Shown here piece by piece: positions 12,553 through 23,711 of a stretch of 64,000 nucleotides of DNA. The DNA lies in NCBI RefSeq assembly GCF_052324685.1, contig NW_027506903.1, forward strand, positions 448,897-512,896, read 5' to 3'. The stretch is from Brachyhypopomus gauderio (Eukaryota > Chordata > Actinopteri > Gymnotiformes > Hypopomidae). The notes beneath the pieces are model-generated. The model saw nothing but the letters and a program-made list of their open reading frames with translations. It had not been told where the DNA came from and searched no databases. The position numbers and the translations under genes are program-made. Within the stretch, counting starts at the first letter, position 1; each line of letters begins with the position of its first letter.

Positions 12553-13958
12553 TTACCATCTCTGTCCGCTGTGGAGACGCACATGCCTGAGACAGTTGTC
12601 CTGTCTGGAGAACATCTTCCCGCACAGCTGGCAATGGTACGGCTTTTCACCCGTGTGGATACGCTTGTGCGTTATCAGGCGCGTCCTCTGGGTAAAGCCC
12701 TTCCCGCACTCCTCGCATCGGAAGGGCTTTGAGCCTATGTGGGCCATCGGGACCCTGCCTCGCAAAGCCAGCAGGGAGGGGAGCGGTGGTGGTGGGGGCG
12801 CTGCATGGCAGCCAGAGGGCACGTGCGCGTGAGGACGCGGGACGGCACCAAACGAGTGTCTCTGCTTCCCGCTGGCATCGGACGTCGGGTGGGAGGAGCT
12901 CTGAGCATGTGGCCTTTGTGATGTCAAATGATTCCGGGCGTCTCCTAGCTGCCCGTATTCGGTGTCTTTTCGCAACGTGCCACCCTCATAGTGCATCGGT
13001 CTCTCCATTCGAACAGGCGCCGGTCGAAAGGAGTCTGCGTGTTTACCGGTAATGTCACTTTGTGCGTTTGGGGGATCCTTTAACATGGGTGCTATACATT
13101 CCTCTGTGGGAAGCTGATCATACTGCTCTAGTATAATACAGCCATCAGGCACACCAAAATCATTCGTTGCGTCGTCTTCAACGGAGGTCCACAGATGAGT
13201 GTCTCTTTGATCTGCTTTGCGTTCAGAGCTAGTGTTTGGATCCGCCATCCTGTAATCCGCCCTTGGCAGGTTCAGTTCCTGATCCACAAGCTCTTCGACC
13301 TGCTCAATCTTCATTTCAAACTCGAGGCCACTGAAGTCTTCTTCATCGCGCACCCGCTGTCTGCCGGACTCGGATGCATGAGCAGAGGGGGGCTGTGGCT
13401 GTTTAGCTATGGGATGTGAAGACGTAACCATTTTGTGAGACGTCTGAGGTTTCTCCTCTTTGAGATCTCTAACTAAACTCCTATGAAATATTTCGACATG
13501 GTTCCCAGGAGGTGGTTCTTCTCCATATGCGATCAAATCTAATACATGAATAAGGACATTTAGCAATGATTAGATTATAAATGTAGGACACAATTCTTTT
13601 TAACCTATACTTTAAAAACTAAGCTATAATTGTCTAATCCCTGACACAAAGCGCTTAAAAGAACAATCATTAACAATTAACATCATTAACAATCACCTGT
13701 ATCCAACATTTCGACCTGAACACCGATTGAACATCTGTCAGCATCCGCTACCACTTTAGCTTGTACTTTCTTAAGTTCTTTTTCAGTCAGCTGTAAACGT
13801 TTCTTCAGTCCTTCCAGCTCATCTTCTCTCCGCTTTATCTCGAGGTGTAAAACGACACTGTCTTCCTCAATCAGCTGGCTAATTTCAGCCACCGCAGCTT
13901 TCGTCAATACATTTAAAATAGCAGTGATCTGCGTCTGCAACACACCCGTGGGTGCCAT
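12553..13958 (-). CDS. C2H2 zinc-finger protein with N-terminal coiled-coil module (ZnfA)
   Basis: Two coding exons, 13958-13697 and 13538-12553, joined in phase 1 (LDT|D|LIAYG), giving 415 residues. Exon 1 (87 codons) is a helical, heptad-rich module ([20 protein letters not shown]...). Exon 2 begins with a charged disordered region holding LKEE and [11 protein letters not shown], both Psi-K-x-E motifs, then LWTSVEDDA. It ends with two canonical C2H2 fingers at about 360-382 and 388-410, linked by TGEKPY. The recognition-helix positions -1 to 6 read QRTRLIT and RQDNCLR; Cys at helix position 4 is unusual. Inferred role: a nuclear DNA-binding regulator. It is the first of four tandem minus-strand paralogues. 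No KRAB, SCAN or BTB domain is seen. I cannot assign a named orthologue. Confidence 0.9.
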
Positions 13959-16209
13959 TTCTACTATTACAAGTACTATTTAAAAACACTATAGATTTTG
14001 CGTTACCAAATGTCTATGGAATATTTCGCTGCGTTTCATGTATAGCGATAAAATTACGTTTAGCTACCTATTTAAAATACGATGGCAAAACCAGGAACTA
14101 CAAACCAGTAACAATAGCCTCAATCATTTCCGGTACACGTGAATCATGGGAAAACACCCGCCAATATATAAGACTTCCTAGGTCTCGTTTGATTAAATAT
14201 TCGGATATGGAGTCTAGATTTGTAATAAATTACAATTCCAAAATAAAGATTTCAAAATAATTTAAATCTCACTGAAAAAGTGTATTTAAAGCGGATTATA
14301 AACATTACATTTGAAGATAATGTCAGTACACCAGTTATATAGGCTACTCTAACCTGATTCTTGTGCTGTAAGAGTTACAGTGAACTCCATTGCATGTATT
14401 TCTATATGTATTTCTATATATCTGCTTGATAACGTCTATGCTACAAATAGAACAGCGCTAAGATTCTAGAACTATACCACAGGTTTTGGTCTGTTGCTGA
14501 AATTGTACAATTTCTAAATTGTAATGTGTTGAACCTACCCATGAATAATAGCAATAATAAAGTAATTATAGCAATTAGCAATAATTGCAATATTATAGCA
14601 ATATTATAGCAATATATCCTAGAATTGAATAGCAATATAGCCTTATGACATCATCAGTAAACTTGCATTCATTAGCAATGAAAGTAAACAAGCTTGCTGC
14701 ATCAGCCTTAAATGTTTGACTTTATTCTGTGTAAACTGAAAATATTTTACACTGGGAAATTTCAAATTGGGAATATTTCAACTATCAAACATACAATACA
14801 GATATATATAACAAAACCACTTTGTTTCATATGTATGGCTGTTTTAGGAATCTTTTCTTTGTTTCTCTATTACTTTATTACAGGTACACAAGCTACACAG
14901 TCACACTGTTTTGGTAAAACTATAGCATTTGTACCTTAACAGTTTAAAACATGACAAACATGATCAAATATTTTCACCACCCATTAGTCATTTATAAAAT
15001 CATACTCAAATAGAACATGAGAGTACATGAAAGATACATACCAGTATTGTCTCTGGAAAAAATATACTGAAGCATTCACAAAAGTAAACAAACTCATTCA
15101 GCATCATACTGTGAAACAGAAAGAAGTCCCTATTGACACAGTTCACAACCAAAACTAAGCAATACAACTCACACACAACTTACTGAAAAGATAGCCAAGT
15201 CCAGATCACTGTAACATATACAACACTTAATGTCAGAGTAAAGAACACTGAATATAGGGGCTTTGTTCTTCACCTTTGCAGAGGGGTTTAAACCATAGAA
15301 GTGTGTCCCTTCTCACAATCTATGTCACAATCTAAACGTGGTCTTGTACAGAGTGCAGCTGAAGGAGAATGACATCATATTCGTCCATCTGGCTAACATG
15401 AATTCAGTTTCAAATTCTTTACACAAGTCTAAAACAGCTGGATATTGGCTGCTAAAATTGCTGCAATAGACAAGGTTGGATAAAATAAACCCTCTAACGT
15501 TTTGCAGATATATTCATCACACACGCCATCTGACTTACTGCCTTTTTACCACCCAAGGGGCCTATTTGTCCTGAATTATTATTATTATTATTCATGGATA
15601 TTAAAACACTGCGGTTTACTACTACTGAACAGCCCGGAGCGTGCCCCGCCCCTTATTCACCATCCTCACGTGCCCCGCCCCTTATTCGCCATCCTCACGT
15701 GCCCCGCCCCTTATACACCATCCTCACGTGCCCCTCCTCATATACACCCTCCTCACTAAGTACAAAGGCAGACGATAGACGACACGGACATGCATGCTTT
15801 ACTCGGAAAGAGGAGGGTGTGATGGAGATTTGACACGTCTCAGATTTTAGAAGGAGAAGCAAAGCAGTTAATTTATAGATTTACAGATAAATATGACTAA
15901 AATTACTTAAAAAGTTAATAGATGCTGTTATAATGCTGTCCGCACGCAGCTTTTGATAAATTGTCCTCTTCATTCCTCCCCTAACCTTAAGTAACATTAC
16001 TGAAAAAAACGTTTTTCAAACAGAAATTGAAATCCATTTTTTCTTTATAAAACTGTAACTATTGTCTAACATTACTCAACTCATTGTAGAGGAAAACATC
16101 CCATGGTTAGACTCAAACCACTGGGGTCTCCAGACCAGATATTGTTTTTAAGCCCCAGCGACGCCTCTGCGTGTAAAAAGCCCAACATGTGCAGGGAGAG
16201 CACCACACT
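13959..16209. other. Intergenic between ZnfA and ZnfB
   Basis: Contains the presumed ZnfA promoter side (13959 onward), AT-rich DNA with ATT/ATA repeats at about 14550-14630, the 29-bp array listed separately, and the 3' flank of ZnfB. No gene recognised. Confidence 0.5.
15640..15755. repeat. 29-bp tandem repeat carrying E-box and GC-box
   Basis: Four head-to-tail units of 29 bp start near 15640, 15669, 15698 and 15727. The first three contain CCCCGCCCC (a GC-box). The palindrome CACGTG recurs at 15667-15672, 15696-15701 and 15725-15730. The fourth unit is more diverged. The array lies about 1.7 kb upstream of the ZnfA start. Confidence 0.8.
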
Positions 16210-17483
16210 TTACAAACTGTGCAGGCGTTCGTGTCTCTGGCAGTTGTCGTGTCTAGAGAACATCTTTCCGCAAATCTGACAACGGAACGGTCTCTCGCCC
16301 GTGTGGACCCACTGGTGGGACACTAGTCGGTTCCTCTGCGTGAAGCGTTTCCCACACTCCCTGCAGGGGTAGACTTTAAACCCGGTTCTGATTTGCTCCT
16401 GAACGTCCGGCAGGAGCTGCGAGGGGTCGAGCGCGAGCCCGTTTGAGGACGAGTGCGCGCCCGTGTTTGATGCATGCGCGCGCTTGTCGTTCGTTACGGA
16501 CGACGTTTGGGAAGCTTTGCGTAGCTTCGGTTTTGGTGCCGGCCCAGGCTTCCGCGGCTGCTGACTGGCCACAGTCTCTTTTACACCAGAAACACCTTCA
16601 TCTTCATCATGACTGTTACTTTTAACAGACTTTGAGCTGCTCAAGTTCACGTTTGCTTTGTCGGCAAACGTTAAGGAGCAGTTTCCATCTTCTATCAGCA
16701 TGTGTGCAGCAGCGTACTGCTCAGCTTGGGCCAGGAAATCCTTCCTGCGTTGCTCGAAGCCACCAGAATACTCCGGTTCCCCGAACTCTTGCTGGTTCCC
16801 ATCTTCTGCCACCGCGACAGACGACCAGAGCTGAGAGCTCCTTTGATCGAGTCTGTACTCCGAACTTGGGTGGTTTTGTTCCGCTGCGCTGTGGCTGGAC
16901 TGCGCCTGTTTGCGCTTCTCCTCGCTGGGATCTTCTACCTGCTCGATCTTCATCTCGAACTCCAGGTCTTCATCGGACTCCAAGATGCGAGTTGCTTCCT
17001 CGCACGGTATAAACGGCGGCGGTGCCTCTGCGCAGAACTGGTTCTCAGGCAAGAAACCGCCTGCATATCCCATCATATCTAAAACAAGGGAGGGAAATGT
17101 ACAAACTCATGAAACAGCAACACAATTTACCATTTTATATTTAAAACATGACATAATGCTGCTTAACCGTGCAAAAAACGGACTGGGAGTAAAACCATCA
17201 GTGCTTATTTAACGTTACCTCTTGACGTTTCAACTTGAACGGCAACTGAGCATTTTCCCGAAACAAAAGATTTCACCGTGGCTTTCATGCGGTGCAGTTC
17301 CCCCTCGGTCATCTGGAGACGTTTGAGAAGATCTTCAATCTCATCGTCCCTCCGCTTGATCTCCAGACGCAGCGCCACCGCGTCTTCCTTCGCCAGCAGT
17401 TTACCGATTTCCACTACTGCAGCCTTGGCCAGGACGTCCATGATGCTCGCGATCTGCGTTTGAAATGTAATGCGGGAGTCCAT
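16210..17483 (-). CDS. C2H2 zinc-finger protein with N-terminal coiled-coil module (ZnfB)
   Basis: Two coding exons, 17483-17219 and 17078-16210, joined in phase 1, give 377 residues. The exon 1 module (FQTQIASIMDVLAKAAVVEI...) is the closest match to ZnfA exon 1. Exon 2 keeps [15 protein letters not shown] (a Psi-K-x-E site) and LWSSVAVAED, and ends in two fingers at about 325-347 and 353-375. Helix residues are QRNRLVS and RHDNCQR, nearly those of ZnfA and including Cys at helix position 4. ZnfA and ZnfB therefore look like a recent tandem pair that may read similar DNA. The linker is TGERPF. The protein ends two residues after the last finger. Likely a nuclear DNA-binding regulator; no named orthologue recognised. 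Confidence 0.9.
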
Positions 17484-18587
17484 GTTACGGTTTTTGTTAA
17501 TCCTGTGCTAAAATCTGTGTTTTTTCTTAATTAACGCTCGTGCGGTAACTGTACTTTTTACTAGTAACTAGACAAAGCCTTGACTGTCTCTCCACCGACC
17601 AGCATTGTTTACTACCGGTTTACGTGACGCACACTTCCTTTTTTCACGTCAACTAAAAAAAATCACACGCAATTCTTTACCGCCACCATCTGGGAACAAG
17701 CTGCACTTGCTCTTTGTCGTCTTTGACAAGCCACAATATCCTTACTGCATATTTTGATTACATCTGAAGAAACGATATAGTGAAGTCATTCCAGTTTGGT
17801 CCTCTGGTCCAATTACAAACCAGCCAAGCAGACTGGTTATCATACTTATGGGAGAAATGACAGCCAAACAAATAAACAAACAGGTGACTCACCTTCAGGG
17901 TTTAACGTTTTAATCCAACAATAACAATAAAATCCGATAACAGGATGCAAATAACAATACAATTACAGCCAAAGTGCTTCAAACAATATGGGGGAAATAC
18001 AACATTTTGATGATTTATTATACTGAAAGCACATTATGTTTTCATTTATTAAAGAGTGACCTGCATTATTAAAGAAATGTTATGCTTGATGAATTACACA
18101 AGTCTGATGATTTAGCAAAAATACTCACTGAATACTTTTCTGGAATGTTTGAGGTTAGTGGAGATCCTAACAAGAAACATGAATCATGTGACAACAAAGA
18201 TCCTGACAACAAACTTCACAGGGATGTTGTGATTTACAGTGAACTACTAGGCTTGTGAGCATATTGCAACTTTTCCCAGTACAAATATTGCAAAGACCAA
18301 TATTATAACAATTAACAAAAGATAAAGTAGATTGCTTTGCTTCAAACAGAATTATATCTCCTTCAGGAATACAACTTTTCTTGTGACCCTAAAAGCTCCA
18401 CAAAATAATAATAATAATAATAATACATAATATAAATACGTCTGTGTATAACATGACAAATATATGGGGTTCAAACCTTTTTCCATTAAGACAGTAAACA
18501 GGTTGGCATGCCCACCCATCCCAACCTTCTCAAATGATGTCAAGCAACAAAAACAATCTTTCCTTGAACTCTGGTAATAATATGAAA
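17484..18587. other. Intergenic between ZnfB and ZnfC
   Basis: ZnfB promoter side and ZnfC 3' flank. There is a short (AAT)n run at about 18405-18425. No coding signal. Confidence 0.5.
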
Positions 18588-20479
18588 TCAATAATAATCT
18601 GGACACAGGTCAGGGCGCTGTGCTATCCGCTCTGATCGCCTGCAATTCTGCAATGATCCGAACTTGCACAATATACACGCGCTAGTCTCGCCCCCGGGAC
18701 TCTGCAGGCGCTTCCTGAGATCGAACACGGCTTTAAATCTTCTGATGCAGGAAGCGCAGCTGAGCTGCTGGACCTTAGTGTGAGCTGCACGATCTTTGCT
18801 TACAGACGTCGCTCCGCAAATGCTGGGGCGAATTTTGCTTTTCTTAAAGCAGAACTTTTCATGGATCTTCTTTTTAGTTTTGCGTTTGAATGCCTGGAGA
18901 CACTTGGAGCAGGTTATGCAGGATTTGCCTTTTCGTCGCTTTTCCTTGCTCTGGTTTTCATCTTTTTTACGTTTTGCTTTTGACGTTTTGCCGTCAGCGT
19001 CTACGCGGCCCGTCGAGTGCGTTTTGTCAACTTTGTCCATCTTCTTATGACCTATGCAACTTCTGTCTTTTTGTTGCAGCAGGAGACTCTCGTCAACGGT
19101 CGTCCCTGGACTGCGGTCCAGCAGATTTCGTTGTTTCTTGGGTTTCATGTCTCTGTTTAGCTGTGCGTCTTGTGCCTGATTTGAACTGTCCTTTTCTGTT
19201 TCTGTCAAAGATGTTTCAATGCTCTGTGTGAAGACTGACCGCTCAATTTCCCTGGGTCTTTTTCTCTTATTTTTTGTGTGCTCACAGACAACATTGGCTC
19301 GTTTTCTATCTGTTTTTTGACGTTTTGCTTTCGAAGTGCCATCCTCAGCATCTGTGCGACCTTTCGAGTGCTTTTTGTCTACTGTGTGTCCCTCAGAGGA
19401 CACCATCTTCTTGTGACCTTTGCAACTTTCATCTTTTTGTTGCAAAAGACTCTTATCAACTTTCATCCCTGGACTGCGGTCCAGTACTAGATCTTCTTCT
19501 TTCACAAACTCTTTTTCTTGTTCAGATTTCAGTGCCTCTGGTCCACACGCGTGATCCTCCTGGACATTTAAAGTGGCTCTGGTTCCAAACAGCAAGTTGG
19601 TTTGTGTTGATCTACCATGTGATAGAGTATTATCAGAAGGCTGGTTGACTGACTCCTCGTCCATTGCTTCAGTATCTTTGGATTTCAGCTGTGCGTCTTG
19701 TGCCTCGTTCGCACTGCCTTTTTCTGTCAAAGATGTTTCAGAGCTCTGTGTAAAGACTGACCGCTCAATTTTTCTGGGTCTTTCTCTCTCATGTTTTGGA
19801 TGTTCACAAACAAGATTGGCAGAATTCTTCATCCGTTTTCGGTCTCTGGTTTGACGTTTTGCCTGTGAGGCACCGTGCTCAGTGTCTGCAGGCATTTTTA
19901 CATGTGCAGTCTCCTCTGTGTGTTCATCCCGGGTCACCGTCTGTGAGTGGTCTGCGTTCTCATCCCTGTGAATTAGCTGCAGACAGCTTGTGTTCATCAT
20001 GGAGGGTATTTCAAATTGAAAACACTCCTCCGCATTAAGCATCTCAGAGGGTACTGCAAGAAAATGTTATTTACATATTACATCAGGCAGATGACAGTTA
20101 AAAAATCACTGAGGACTCAAATGCATTCAGTACTAAAATAAAAAAAGAATAAATACTCACCATGTCGCTTCTCTGAATCAATGAAATCTGTTCGTATAAG
20201 TTGTGGTAATGTGTTTTCACTATGCACCTCGTGATACCGTTCAACCTTAATAAAACCATTCAAGCTAACGTCATACTCGCCACTAAAGTAAGCCTGTCTA
20301 TCAAGTCTGGCCTCTGCTAACTCGAGTTTCCTCCCAAGTGTATAAATCTTTTCTTGTTTATGACGAAGCTCTTTGCTGAGAGCTTTAACGCTACTGTTTA
20401 AAAGTTTGACTATTTCGTCAGCCGCTATTTTGGCCGAGCTGTACAGAATGTCCGAGATATGATCTTGCAAAGTCGACAT
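18588..20479 (-). CDS. Lysine-rich ZNF-family paralogue with decayed zinc fingers (ZnfC)
   Basis: Two coding exons, 20479-20161 and 20053-18588, joined in phase 1 (EKRH|V|PSEMLN), give 594 residues. Exon 1 has the family helix in diverged form (ILYSSAKIAADEIVKLL) plus FIKVERYHE. Exon 2 is very basic and contains a long internal tandem duplication (see the repeat entry), including VKEE and repeated KAKRQ-type nuclear-localisation-like clusters. Near the C-terminus CSKCLQAF...IHEKFC fits a C2HC-type finger (C-x2-C-x12-H-x3-C). Two further finger remnants (CASCIRRF, CILCKFGS) keep their Cys pairs but lack the His residues. The open frame is long and intact, so this is probably a working gene that has shifted away from classical finger-DNA binding. 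Its function is unknown. Confidence 0.85.
18930..19875 (-). repeat. Coding tandem duplication inside ZnfC
   Basis: Two long copies (about 19875-19345 and 19344-18990) and a third stub (about 18989-18930) share, in the same order, KAKRQ..DRKR, VCEH, RPR.IERSVFTQS.ETSLTE, AQDAQL, LDRSPG, VD.SLL.QKD.SC.GHKKM and HS.GR.DA. The first copy carries a roughly 50-residue insertion after AQDAQL. Copy boundaries are estimates. Confidence 0.8.
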
Positions 20480-22081
20480 ATTTCGTCGCTGTAACCAACT
20501 AGTCAGTTAGCGGCTACCGAAGTTTAGGTGCTATCAAGTAATACCGTCTAAATCAATATTAAGATTATTTTGTGCAGAGGTCAGTGTTAGTTTTCTGGAA
20601 TGGCTGTATTTGTCGGAGACTGATAAGCCTAATTACGTTCAGCTCCAGTCTCTATAGGTCGATGGACGGCGTTTAGTCCACTCGATACGGTGGAAGTACT
20701 GTAGATTGAAACAAAAGAAATGGGCGAAACCGTTTCGGACGAAGGCCTTAAAGCGGAAGGCCTGAAAGCAGAAAGCCTTAAAGCGTGACCATTGAGTTAC
20801 TGTACTCTGACGACCAGAGCACTGACAGAAGCATATTCTACCGCTGAGAAAAGTTTACATGTATTCCTTTCATTATATGGTAATCAGCATGGTACAAAAT
20901 TAAACACAGTCTATATTCCTTCAGTTTGCTACATTTTATCTATTGTTTTTACATCTTATGCAAAACACATAAGAGTATATGCAAATTAGTCCTTTATTCT
21001 TTATTCAAATGTTGTTTGTAAGGCCCCAAATATTGATCACACATTAATTCAGTTAGTCAGATACAAAATAAACACAACATTATAGTTAAAACTATAACTC
21101 TTGCCTACATATCTACAGCTGTGCACTCCTCTGAATGGTTGTTTGAGAACTCCAAACAAGCTAACTTGTGTACAAAAAGGAAACATGACAGACATCGGTC
21201 TGGACTTCCAAGCCCTTCAGAAGTCATTCAACCTTGGAACTGTTAAATCTCAGTCTCAGACAACAAGATGCTAATGTAATTCAAGTTGTGAAGTATGAGA
21301 TTTTTTTAGGCTGTTACCTCTTGACGTTTCAACTGGAATTTATCAGGCTCGATTCAGCCTGATTAACTGAACTGACTAACTACCTATTATCACCTGAAAA
21401 TCTTTGTATTCTGGAGAAAAGGTTACCCCATTATTTTCCGGCATCATACATTCACTTAAAGTGCATATGTTCAATTATGCAAATAAAACTGGAGAAGACT
21501 CCATGTTTAATTTTGGACCATGCTTATTTAAAATTGTATTCTTGTCTTTCTGAAATATACAAACATTTGAATACAGCTATAAATTTCTTACAAGCAAAGA
21601 GTGATCAATTCCTGCTGAGCTCTAGATAATTATAAACAATCATGTCAATGAAATGCAGTGTCAATAATTGTAGTTATTGTACTATGTACTAATAAACTAA
21701 AGCTGCAGCTCTGAATAAATGTATAACACCAACAAATGTTTATGTTTTGCTTTTGTTCAAATATGCAATGCATAAATTAACAATTCTTTGAGACAAACTA
21801 CATAACAGAACAGTTTTGAAGTAAAACAAATATGACACAAATAATCAATTGATTATCAAGCCTGTGTGCCAGGTAACGTTTTTTAACAAACAGGATAAAT
21901 AGTCTGTAAAGAGTCTTTTTGACCAATAGCAAATGCAAACAAATAATGTATCATGGAGACCTGTAATTTTTTTTAAAAACAGCCTTTGTGACACAATTAC
22001 AATCTGTGACAGCCCTCCAGATTGTAAAAAAATAAAATCATTTTTTATTTATTTTTTGCATATCAGGCATAACCAACAGAA
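20480..22081. other. Intergenic between ZnfC and ZnfD
   Basis: No gene seen. Overlapping minus-strand poly(A) signals (AATAAA read from 22053-22048 and 22049-22044) lie about 30 bp beyond the ZnfD stop and probably end that transcript. Confidence 0.55.
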
Positions 22082-23711
22082 TCACCAGTACCCGTAGGTC
22101 TCCTCCTCCGTGTGACTCCGCTGGTGCAGTTTGAGGGAGTTCAGGTGGGAGTACGACTTGCCACACTCCTCGCAGCTGTAGGGCTTCTCGCCCGTGTGGC
22201 AGCGCTGGTGTGAGATCAGGTGCGAGTTGCAGTAGAAACGCTTGCCGCACTGCAGGCAGGTGTAGGGCCTCTCGCCCGTGTGGATACGCTGGTGGATCTT
22301 CAGGTAGAAGCGGGTGGTGAAGGTCTTGCCGCACTGGCCACACCGGGAGCTCTTCTCGCCCGTGCCTGGGCCGTCACTACCCTGCTCGGGGGCAGGGGCC
22401 GCCACGCGGTGTCCAGCCCCGGCCGTGTCCGAGAAATGCCCGAGCCCGAGTTGCGTGTTGGCAGCGGGGATCTGAGCTGCGTTTCTGCCACGCTGGCCTC
22501 GGCTTGTGTTCGGAGCCTCTTGCGATGCTCCTCGTCCCTGTGCTTTTCTCAAACTGAATTCACTCGGTTCAGGTGAGTCCCAGATAACACCGGGCTTTAC
22601 TTCGCTAGCGAGGTCTTCACAGCCTGCATGCAGGTAATAATAAAGTGTGTCAGTTTGCATAAAAGTGTCAGATCCATGCATGGATTCGTTCAAACTTGTT
22701 TCCTTTCTTGAGTAGAGGAGATTACATTTTGCTATGATTTGTTTATTTTTCTGCCTGGCTGGGTTGAGATTACAATGTACTTCATTAAAGCGCTAGTCCC
22801 CTTTAGACCAAACTTGCCTTAACCTCAGTGCTGTTCAAGTTGCAAATGGCAGTATTGATATCCTCCTCACCTTCTCCTGGTGTGTGAGGTGAATCCTGTT
22901 CATCCTCCCATCCCTGATTCTCCTCAACCTCTTGGTCTGAAGAGCAAGACAGCGTAACAGACATGAAGTCTGGAAAGACATGGCAAAGATTTGTAGGACA
23001 GCGTTTTTATGCATATATTTGTAACATGAATAAACCGAGGCCTTTCGCATATGCTAGAGTGTAGTTGGCAACGTATTACCCTCGCCACAGTCCCCGGTTT
23101 TCATCTCAGTTGTCTCCTCTTTGACATGTAGTGGTTGGACTCCATCCTGCTACACAATGGAATATGAAAAACACACAAGTGTAAGGGGCCCAGCCAATAA
23201 CTTGAAGAAAGACAAAAAACTTTAAACAGAATCTACCTTTGTACTGAAAGACTGTGCAGGGGAATTTTCTACAAGCGTGTCTCCCTGCCTGTCCTTGTAG
23301 TTATCTGTAGTTGTGAGAAAAACTATTTTTATAGTTTGCAAATGACATATTGATAGAGTTCCTCTTATTGAAACAACAATTCGTGCATTTTAGAAGTTTG
23401 CCTTTTGCACATTGTCTTCAGTTTCAGTGAGGCAGCCTACCTCGTAGTGTAGATGCGTTGCTAACTTGAATTCCCACTGATCGGAGATTTGGAGGCTGAC
23501 GGATCGCTGCCTGTCGTGCCGACCTGAGCTCGCTTTCTGCAAACTGTAGTTTACACAACAGAGACTCGATCTCCATTTGCCTTCGAGATATCTCGGCGCG
23601 TAAAAGCGCAGAGTCGTTATCGATTATCTTAGTCATCTCCACCAGCGCACATTTGGCAAATCTCTCTATTATGGATGCCAATTTTGCATGGATATCCACA
23701 GAAGTAGACAT
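22082..23711 (-). CDS. C2H2 zinc-finger protein, three fingers, five exons (ZnfD)
   Basis: Exons 23711-23441, 23304-23237, 23146-23080, 22969-22871 and 22623-22082 join in frame (phases 1, 0, 1, 1) to give 348 residues. Exon 1 is the family module (HAKLASIIERFAKCALVEMTK...). Exon 3 supplies LHVKEETTEM, a Psi-K-x-E site, and exon 4 an acidic segment (EVEENQGWEDEQ). Exon 5 encodes three canonical fingers at about 261-283, 289-311 and 317-339 with TGERP/TGEKP linkers. Helix residues are TRFYLKI, CNSHLIS and HLNSLKL. The short middle exons parallel ZnfE in phase, which links these two despite their opposite strands. The middle exons are too short to form long frames and were placed from splice sites and phase. 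Probable DNA-binding regulator. Confidence 0.87.

Noticed and set aside
22082-22693. ZnfD as a single-exon gene starting at the in-frame ATG near 22690
   Set aside because: A good acceptor at 22624-22625 and four upstream exons join in exact phase and supply the family module.
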